Below the pieces are notes generated by a model, which was not told the origin of the DNA, made no database searches, and saw only the letters and a program-made list of their open reading frames with translations. Made by a program: the position numbers and the translations under genes. Of a stretch of DNA of 64,000 bases, positions 58,882 to 64,000 are shown one piece after another; within the stretch, counting starts at the first letter, position 1, and every line of letters starts with the position of its first letter. The stretch is taken from positions 35,865 through 99,864 of the forward strand of contig NZ_JPHU01000013.1 of NCBI RefSeq assembly GCF_000733125.1, given 5' to 3'. The DNA comes from Parvularcula oceani. Lineage in GTDB: Bacteria; Pseudomonadota; Alphaproteobacteria; Caulobacterales; Parvularculaceae.

Positions 58882-60189
58882 TCAGCGCGGCAGGCGCAGC
58901 GTCGCGCGCAGGCCGCCGAGCGGAGAATCGCTCAGCGACAGCGCCCCGCCATGGCTGCGGGCGAAGTCGCGCACGATGGCGAGGCCGAGCCCGGTGCCCG
59001 ACGCCCCGCTGCGCGCGCTGTCGAGCCGGCTGAAGGCGCGGACGGCTTCGGCCCGCCGCTCTTCGGGAATGCCGGGGCCGTCATCGTCGACATGGACGCA
59101 GACATCCTCGCCCAGCGCCTCGGCGCTCAGCCGGACCTTGCTAGCATGCTTGAGGGCGTTGCCGGTCAGATTGTCGAGGGCCCGGCGCAGCGCCGTCGCC
59201 CGGGCCTCGATCGAGAGCAGGGGCGGCACCTCCGTCTCGATCCTGTGGCCCGTGCGCGCGGCCCCTTCGGCGACGTCCCGGGCGAGCGCCGAGAGATCCA
59301 CCGTCTCGAACGCCGCTTCCGCCTGGCCGCTCGCGAAGGTGAGGTAGTCCTTCAGCATGCGCTCCATCTCCGAGACGTCCGAGCGCAGCGCCTCGATGTC
59401 CTCGCTGTCGGGCTGCAGGGCGAGGGCGAGCTTCATCCGCGTCAGCGGCGTGCGCAGATCGTGGCTGACCCCGGCCAGCATCTCGGTGCGCTGGCGGACA
59501 TAGCGGCGGATGCGCGAGCGCATGGCCATGAAGGCGTGGCCCGCCTGGCGCACCTCGCGCGCGCCGGACGGCTTGAAGTCCGGCGCGTCCCGTCCCCGCC
59601 CGAAGGCTTCGGCCGCATCCGCGAGCCGGGTGATCGAGCGGACCTGGTTGCGCAGGAAGACGAGGGCGGTGACGCCGAGAAGAAGGGTCGCGCCGATCAG
59701 CCAGAGGACGAAGAGGTGCCCATCGGTCGCCAGCACCCGCTTGCGCGGCACGACATAGCTCATCACGCCGCCCGGCAGCTGCACATCCACGGTGATGATG
59801 TCCGGATCGCTTTCGGCATCATAGGCGAAGGGGCGGCTGAGATTGCGGTCGAGTTCGCGGTTGAGCCGCCTGTCGAAGGGCTCGAAGATCGGGCGCCGGT
59901 TGCGCTGCGGGATCTGCGCGCCGGGCCGGTAATCCATTTCGATCTCGAGGCCCTGCCGCGCTGCCCGCTCGACGATCCATGCCCGTTCCCCGGCATCCTC
60001 CGCGGACAGCCACAGATCGGTCATCAGCTCGAGTTCGGCCGTCGTGCCCTTGGCGAGGCGGGAGGTCACCTCCTCCCAGTGACGGTCGAAGAAGACGATG
60101 GTGACGACGACCTGCATCAGGAAGATCGGCAGGACCACGATCAGGATGGTGCGGCCGTAAAGGCTTCTCGGCGCAAGGCGCTTCAGCAT
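58882..60189 (-). CDS. EnvZ-type sensor histidine kinase
   Basis: 435 aa. Two membrane segments (about residues 12-32 and 155-178) flank a periplasmic domain of about 120 residues; HAMP, then the HisKA domain with GVSHDLRTPLTRMK and the ATPase domain with N-box DNLTGNALKH, DDDGPGIPEE and [12 protein letters not shown]. It follows the ompR-like gene after 7 bp in the same direction. EnvZ-type pairs in alphaproteobacteria control envelope or acid and osmotic responses. Confidence 0.92.
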   Translation of the reverse strand: MLKRLAPRSLYGRTILIVVLPIFLMQVVVTIVFFDRHWEEVTSRLAKGTTAELELMTDLWLSAEDAGERAWIVERAARQGLEIEMDYRPGAQIPQRNRRPIFEPFDRRLNRELDRNLSRPFAYDAESDPDIITVDVQLPGGVMSYVVPRKRVLATDGHLFVLWLIGATLLLGVTALVFLRNQVRSITRLADAAEAFGRGRDAPDFKPSGAREVRQAGHAFMAMRSRIRRYVRQRTEMLAGVSHDLRTPLTRMKLALALQPDSEDIEALRSDVSEMERMLKDYLTFASGQAEAAFETVDLSALARDVAEGAARTGHRIETEVPPLLSIEARATALRRALDNLTGNALKHASKVRLSAEALGEDVCVHVDDDGPGIPEERRAEAVRAFSRLDSARSGASGTGLGLAIVRDFARSHGGALSLSDSPLGGLRATLRLPR

Positions 60190-60196
60190 GGCGCGC

Positions 60197-60925
60197 TCAG
60201 TCCACGATCAGGGCATAACCGACGCCGCGCACCGTCTGGAGGTAGAGCGGGGCGCGCGGGTCGTCCTCGATCTTGCGGCGCAGGCGGGTCACCTGCACGT
60301 CGACCGAGCGGTCGAAGCCGCCGGTCTTCTCGGCCAGGGCGGCCCGGCTGATCGCGGCGCCGGGCTTGGCGCTCAGCGTTCGCAGGAGGGTCAGCTCGGC
60401 TCCGGTCAGGCGCACGGGCTCCCCGTCCCGCTTCAGCTCGCCCCTGCGCGGGGCGAAGACATTGGGCCCGAACTGCAATTCCTCGGCCCGCGCCGCGCGG
60501 GGCCTGCGCGACAGGAGGCCCCGCAGCCGCAGAAGGAGTTCGCGCGGCTCGAAGGGCTTGGGGAGATAGTCGTCCGCCCCGGCCTCCAGGCCCTCGATCC
60601 GGTCGTCCGCCTGTCCGCGGGCGGTCAGCATCAGGATCGGCACGTCCGACAATGCGCGCAGGCGGCGGGTCAGGGAGACCCCGTCCTCTCCAGGCATCAT
60701 CACGTCCAGCACGAGCGCGTCGAAGCTGAGCGCGTCCATCACCCGGTCGGCCTCTTCGGCATTCCTGGCGACCGAGACGGCGAGGCCGTTCTCGCGGAGA
60801 TAGCGCGCGAGCAGGCGGCGGATGCCGTCATCGTCGTCGACGACGAGGACATGAGGCAGGTCGTCGCCGATCTCGTGGTTTGAGACAGCGGGCCGTTCCG
60901 GCTCGGAAGAAGAGTGGGTGCTCAC
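60197..60925 (-). CDS. OmpR-family response regulator
   Basis: 242 aa with receiver (VLVVDDDDGIRRLL, phosphoacceptor in LVLDVMMPGEDG, Lys in YLPKPFEPRELL) and a C-terminal winged helix (SVDVQVTRLRRKIEDDP and VRGVGYALIVD). It starts with GTG 60925 and is upstream of its kinase with a 7-bp gap. It is the likely cognate partner of the EnvZ-type kinase; target genes cannot be told. Confidence 0.93.
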   Translation of the reverse strand: MSTHSSSEPERPAVSNHEIGDDLPHVLVVDDDDGIRRLLARYLRENGLAVSVARNAEEADRVMDALSFDALVLDVMMPGEDGVSLTRRLRALSDVPILMLTARGQADDRIEGLEAGADDYLPKPFEPRELLLRLRGLLSRRPRAARAEELQFGPNVFAPRRGELKRDGEPVRLTGAELTLLRTLSAKPGAAISRAALAEKTGGFDRSVDVQVTRLRRKIEDDPRAPLYLQTVRGVGYALIVD

Positions 60926-60986
60926 GCCCGCGTGCTACCACGCAAGATGCCGCAGCGTCCAACAGGCGGCGCGGCGCTTTCCCGGC

Positions 60987-61520
60987 TCAGACCCGGACCC
61001 AGGCCTTGGTCAGGCGGGAATGGGTTTCGGGCAGGAAGTTCTGCCAGGCCGTGCGGCCGCGGGTGCAGTCGATGACGAAGACCGGTTCGCGAGGCTGGAG
61101 AAGCGGCGCGACGGCGTTCTTGATGCCGAGCGCGGTCTGGCTCGACGCGACGCTCCAGACATTCTCGGTCAGGCGGAAGGCCGGGCCCAAATCGCAGATC
61201 GTCTGCGACAGGCGGCTGGCCGCGCCGGAAACGGTGTCGAAGATCAGAATGAAATTGGCGGTCTCGCCTTCCGGGCGCACTGCCGGGGCGCTGGTGCCGG
61301 CGCGGCCGAACCGCTTGGCCTCGGGGGCCGGTTTCGAGTCCAGAAACGAAGCGAGAACCGGGTAATGCCGCGCCTCGCGCCAGGTCTGCCCGCCTGCCGG
61401 CGCGACCAGCGAGGCGTCGGACAGGCGGCCTTCGCCCGCGAACTTCGCCATTTGGCTCTGCGTGTAGGGGCCGTAGACCTTCTGCGCGACCTTGATGCAC
61501 CAATTATCCGTAGCGAGCAT
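60987..61520 (-). CDS. GYF_2-domain protein of unknown function
   Basis: 177 aa. Residues about 6-55 form a GYF_2 domain (KVYGPYTQSQMAKFAGEGRL and WREARHYP), usually a peptide- or proline-motif binder. The remaining 110 residues have no family that I recognise; they contain NFILIFDTVSGAASRL and FVIDCTRGRTAWQNF, suggesting an alpha/beta fold. No signal peptide or membrane segment. It lies 9 bp after the PilZ gene in the same direction, so the two are probably co-expressed and may act together in a c-di-GMP response. Confidence 0.75.
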   Translation of the reverse strand: MLATDNWCIKVAQKVYGPYTQSQMAKFAGEGRLSDASLVAPAGGQTWREARHYPVLASFLDSKPAPEAKRFGRAGTSAPAVRPEGETANFILIFDTVSGAASRLSQTICDLGPAFRLTENVWSVASSQTALGIKNAVAPLLQPREPVFVIDCTRGRTAWQNFLPETHSRLTKAWVRV

Positions 61521-61529
61521 GCCGACGCC

Positions 61530-62219
61530 TCACCCGGTCCGCTCGGCTTCGGAACACGCGGACCCTTCCGGTTCGGCTTGTGCAAAAACCACGCCAATGC
61601 CGTCCTCGTGGTGACGGACGACCCGGGCCTGCATGCGGCCGACGCGAAGATGCGTGCCGACGCCGGGCCTCGGCTTCACGCCGACCGAGGCGCCCGTGGT
61701 CGAGATGTCGAGGATCCGGCAATCGATGATCGAGCCGTCGGGCAGCACCATGCGCGCCGGCTCGTCCTGCGGAAAGCGGCGGGCGCCGCGCTTCTCGATG
61801 CCGTCGCCGGCGCTGTTCACGAGAAAGGTCAGCGTGTCGCAAAGGCGCTTGGCGCGGGCGGCCTTGTGCGAGAACCGCACGGCGAAGCCGTCCTCCTCCC
61901 GCCGGACGACGCAGGCGTCGAACCGGCCGAGCTTCTCGACATAGAGGATCAGCACGTCGCCCACGGCAGCGGCGCTGGCCCCCGCGATCCTCGCGCCGCC
62001 GGCGGACACATTGGTCAGGCGGCCTTCGCCTTCCTCGCCATTCGCCGCGAGATAGCGGACGGCGAGCGGCAGGGGCGCGCGCCGGTGCCGCCGGTTCTCC
62101 GGCTTCTGCGAGGCGGCCGGCGCCGCCGGTTCGCCATGCGGCGCCGCGGAGGGAGAGAGACGAGTCAACGGCAGGCCCTGTTGCTGTTCCCCGGCGGCGT
62201 AGGACAAAGCCGTGAACAA
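61530..62219 (-). CDS. Tandem PilZ-domain protein
   Basis: 229 aa with two PilZ domains. The first (about 42-130) has RRHRRAPL and NVSAGGARI; the second (about 140-220) has RGARRFPQ and DISTTGASV. These are the RxxxR and [D/N]xSxxG c-di-GMP-binding signatures, both close to complete. The protein is soluble, with a disordered first 40 residues. It should be a c-di-GMP receptor of an adaptor type, probably acting through the GYF_2 protein encoded downstream. Confidence 0.88.
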   Translation of the reverse strand: MFTALSYAAGEQQQGLPLTRLSPSAAPHGEPAAPAASQKPENRRHRRAPLPLAVRYLAANGEEGEGRLTNVSAGGARIAGASAAAVGDVLILYVEKLGRFDACVVRREEDGFAVRFSHKAARAKRLCDTLTFLVNSAGDGIEKRGARRFPQDEPARMVLPDGSIIDCRILDISTTGASVGVKPRPGVGTHLRVGRMQARVVRHHEDGIGVVFAQAEPEGSACSEAERTG

Positions 62220-62284
62220 AGGCTTTCCCGGCTCGCGCGCCGCGCGGACTACGCAAAGCGGTCCGGCCTTCCTATGTTCGGGCG

Positions 62285-63082
62285 ATGCAGCAGCGCCCCT
62301 CCGCCTCCCGCCGTGGTCTCGACAGCCGTCTGGGCCTCAACCCGCCGGAGCGTCGACGCGGCGGCGGCGGCGGCATGATCGTCCTGCCGCGTCTCGTCGG
62401 TGTCCTCATCGCCGTCATGGCGATCGTGCACGTTCTCGGCGTGCTCGGGCTCGGGCGCACGCTGGACTGGGTGCTCGGCTTCATTCCGGCGCGGTTCCTC
62501 GCCGGGCTCAATGGGCAGGTCGGCCTGACCGAGACGCTGCTGCCGCTGGTCGGGCATGTCTTCGTGCACGGGAACCTGCCGCATCTCCTCCTCAACAGCC
62601 TCTGGCTCGCCGTCTTCGGGACGGGCGTCGTCCGGCGCCTGGCCGTGGAGGGGGCCGACGGGCGCACGCATCCTTTCAACGCGGCCGTCTTCCTCGCCTT
62701 CTTCTTCGCCTGCGGTGTGGCGGGCGCGCTGTTCTACGCCGCCTTCAATCCTGCCTCTCCCGTCGTCCTGATCGGCGCGTCCGGCGCGATTTCCGGCCTG
62801 ATGGCCGGGGCGATGCGCTTCGCCCTGCGCCCCTTCGCGCCCTTCGGTCCCGAACAGGGTCGCCTCGCGCCCATGAGCGCCCGGCCCGTCATCGTGGCGA
62901 GCGCGGTCTATATCGGCTTCAACCTCCTGACGGCCATCGGCGCGGGCGGCGTCTTCGGCAGCGGCCTGACCATCGCATGGGAGGCGCATATCGGCGGCTA
63001 CCTCTTCGGACTCTTCGCCTTTCCGCTCTTCGATGGCTGTGCCCGCCGGTCGAGCCCGATCTCCGCGCCCAATCCATCCTGA
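62285..63082 (+). CDS. Rhomboid-family intramembrane serine protease
   Basis: 265 aa with about six hydrophobic segments after a basic, Gly-rich N-terminus (residues 1-30). The nucleophile is in IGASGAISGLMAG, the catalytic His in WEAHIGGYLFGL, and the loop-helix HVFVHGNLPHLLLNSLWL carries the conserved H-x-N region. It cleaves membrane proteins within the bilayer; the substrate is unknown. An alternative start at MIVLPRLV (62375) would remove the tail. It diverges from the PilZ gene. Confidence 0.92.
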   Translation: MQQRPSASRRGLDSRLGLNPPERRRGGGGGMIVLPRLVGVLIAVMAIVHVLGVLGLGRTLDWVLGFIPARFLAGLNGQVGLTETLLPLVGHVFVHGNLPHLLLNSLWLAVFGTGVVRRLAVEGADGRTHPFNAAVFLAFFFACGVAGALFYAAFNPASPVVLIGASGAISGLMAGAMRFALRPFAPFGPEQGRLAPMSARPVIVASAVYIGFNLLTAIGAGGVFGSGLTIAWEAHIGGYLFGLFAFPLFDGCARRSSPISAPNPS

Positions 63083-63154
63083 CGCTGCCACCGGGCGTTG
63101 CACCGAGGGGCACAAAGGGCGCACGCTCCTGCCAGACAAGCAGGAGGAGAAGCG

Positions 63155-63583
63155 GTGAAAGCCAAAGACATCCTCGAGCGAAAGGGGAGGCAGGTTCTGG
63201 GGGTCGAGGCCGATGACCGGCTCGATGACGCCATCGCCCTGCTCGCTAATAAGAATATCGGTGCCGTGGTCGTGCGGCGCGGCGACGCGCTCGCCGGCAT
63301 CCTGTCCGAGCGGGACATCGTCCGCGCGCTCGCAGGGGCGCCGACGGGGTTCCGCGAGACCAAGGTCGAGGCGCTGATGACCACCGACCTCTTCACGGCG
63401 AGCCCGGAGGCCAGCGTCGACGAACTCCTCGACCTGATGACCGAGAGGCGGGTCCGGCATGTCCCCATCCTGGAGGGGGAAACCCTGTCCGGCATCCTGT
63501 CGATCGGCGATGTGGTCAAGCACCGCATCCGCGAGGTCGAGGACGAGGCCAAGGCGCTGAAAAGCTACATCTCCTCGAGCTGA
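63155..63583 (+). CDS. Tandem CBS-domain protein
   Basis: 142-aa protein consisting of one CBS pair (a Bateman module). CBS1 has DAIALLANKNIGAVVVRRGDAL and ERDIVRALA, CBS2 has VDELLDLMTERRVRHVPILEG and SIGDVVKHRI. Such stand-alone modules bind adenosine nucleotides and modulate partners. It starts at GTG 63155 with a good GGAGGAG upstream. Confidence 0.9.
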   Translation: MKAKDILERKGRQVLGVEADDRLDDAIALLANKNIGAVVVRRGDALAGILSERDIVRALAGAPTGFRETKVEALMTTDLFTASPEASVDELLDLMTERRVRHVPILEGETLSGILSIGDVVKHRIREVEDEAKALKSYISSS

Positions 63584-63600
63584 GGAAGGGGTGCGGCCGG

Positions 63601-63626
63601 GCGGCGCCGCAGAACCGCGGCGCCGC
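63601..63626 (+). terminator. Strong GC hairpin after the CBS gene
   Basis: Two copies of the self-complementary GCGGCGCCGC with an AGAACC loop form a 10-bp stem 18 bp after the stop codon. No T-run follows. Confidence 0.45.
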
Positions 63627-63707
63627 GGCGGGACGCTGATGCCGGACCTGTGAGCCGGCGTTTACGAAACCTTCACCATCTTTCTTCGCGCGCGGCGCAA
63701 AAAAGGC

Positions 63708-63738
63708 TTGCGGGGCGAAGCCCGTCTGGGCATATACG
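63708..63738 (+). promoter_or_regulatory. Candidate upstream promoter (P1) of the rRNA-type operon
   Basis: TTGCGG at 63708-63713 and CATATACG at 63731-63738, preceded by an A-run (about 63699-63704). Placed 130 bp before the stronger promoter. Tandem promoters are usual for rRNA operons. Confidence 0.35.
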
Positions 63739-63844
63739 CCTCCCTCAACGGCAATCGAGACTGCTGACGGCAAGGGCGGCTGGCGCCTCCCAGACCTGAT
63801 GCCTCGCCGGTTTGTTCGTGCTCCCCGAGCGGGGTCGGATGCGG

Positions 63845-63897
63845 CGAGAAAAAAGTTCCGAAAAGTCGTTGACGCGGGGCGCCGGGGCGAATATCTC
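63845..63897 (+). promoter_or_regulatory. rRNA-type promoter with UP element
   Basis: TTGACG (63869-63874), a 17-bp spacer and TATCTC (63892-63897) form a near-consensus sigma-70 promoter, followed by a GC-rich discriminator (GCCGCTCC) typical of stringent control. An A-rich stretch (63849-63866) lies directly upstream as a UP element. No coding sequence follows to the window end, in keeping with a stable-RNA leader. A tRNA or other strong operon is the alternative. Confidence 0.7.
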
Positions 63898-64000
63898 GCC
63901 GCTCCACCAGGGAAGACGAAGTCTTCGCCGACGGCTTGAACGGCCTGAAAGCAAAAGACAAAGTCAACTTTGGGGATTGACGGCAGGGACGGGAAAGATT
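63898..64000 (+). other. Non-coding leader of the stable-RNA operon
   Basis: 103 bp with no plausible coding sequence. It contains a perfect hairpin, GAAGAC (63912-63917)/GTCTTC (63921-63926) with a GAA loop, and then an A-rich stretch. It looks like the leader upstream of 16S rRNA, which would begin beyond the window. Confidence 0.5.

Overview
The window is GC-rich, densely coded DNA from an alphaproteobacterium. Four things point there: a LexA gene preceded by a GTTC-N7-GTTC box, a dense cluster of GANTC (CcrM-type) sites, a TTAA-N7-TTAA (CtrA-type) site, and HWE/HisKA_2 histidine kinases. I cannot name the genus from sequence alone.

Positions 1-8057 hold a replication and segregation module. 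A replication initiator of the RPA family (759-1874, minus) is preceded by about 600 bp of non-coding DNA with ten or eleven 15-bp iterons, a DnaA box and about 15 GANTC sites. A flavin monooxygenase and a kinase/receiver pair lie between this and parA-parB (5765-8057). The parA leader holds a near match to the universal chromosomal parS and a CtrA-type site, and the parA-parB gap holds twin GTGCAC palindromes. The module sits on DNA that also carries lexA, trpGDC, serCAB, bioB, rpiA and, at the right edge, what looks like an rRNA-type promoter. The replicon is therefore probably a chromid, or a chromosome with an integrated or plasmid-like origin.

Positions 8088-13472 hold a TPR-containing hybrid kinase and a subtilisin-type autotransporter whose mature N-terminus is an 11-copy WGDI[E/D]PF array. 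Positions 13564-30366 are an alpha-glucan/trehalose island. One arm (minus) is glgE-treS/maltokinase-glgB, which builds and branches glucan from trehalose via maltose-1-phosphate. The divergent arm (plus) is glgX-treZ-malQ-treY, which debranches glucan and returns it to trehalose. Together they form a closed trehalose-glucan cycle without local glgA or glgC.

Positions 30370-34019 carry the whole phosphoserine pathway (serC-serA-serB). Positions 34082-42175 hold a UDP-glucuronate decarboxylase-like epimerase, thpR-glpD, a Baeyer-Villiger-type monooxygenase with an SDR, an outer-membrane barrel, a secreted M28 peptidase and a VOC protein with a possible SOS box. Positions 42275-45848 contain two Dps proteins, one exported, around mscS and an aminotransferase. 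lexA, a GH43-like lipoprotein and trpGDC follow. Then come a YibQ-type deacetylase, rpiA-bioB, glutathione reductase, a GntP permease, a YfgM-like TPR protein with bamB, an EnvZ/OmpR pair, a GYF_2 protein, a tandem PilZ protein, a rhomboid protease, a CBS-domain protein and the presumed rRNA promoter.
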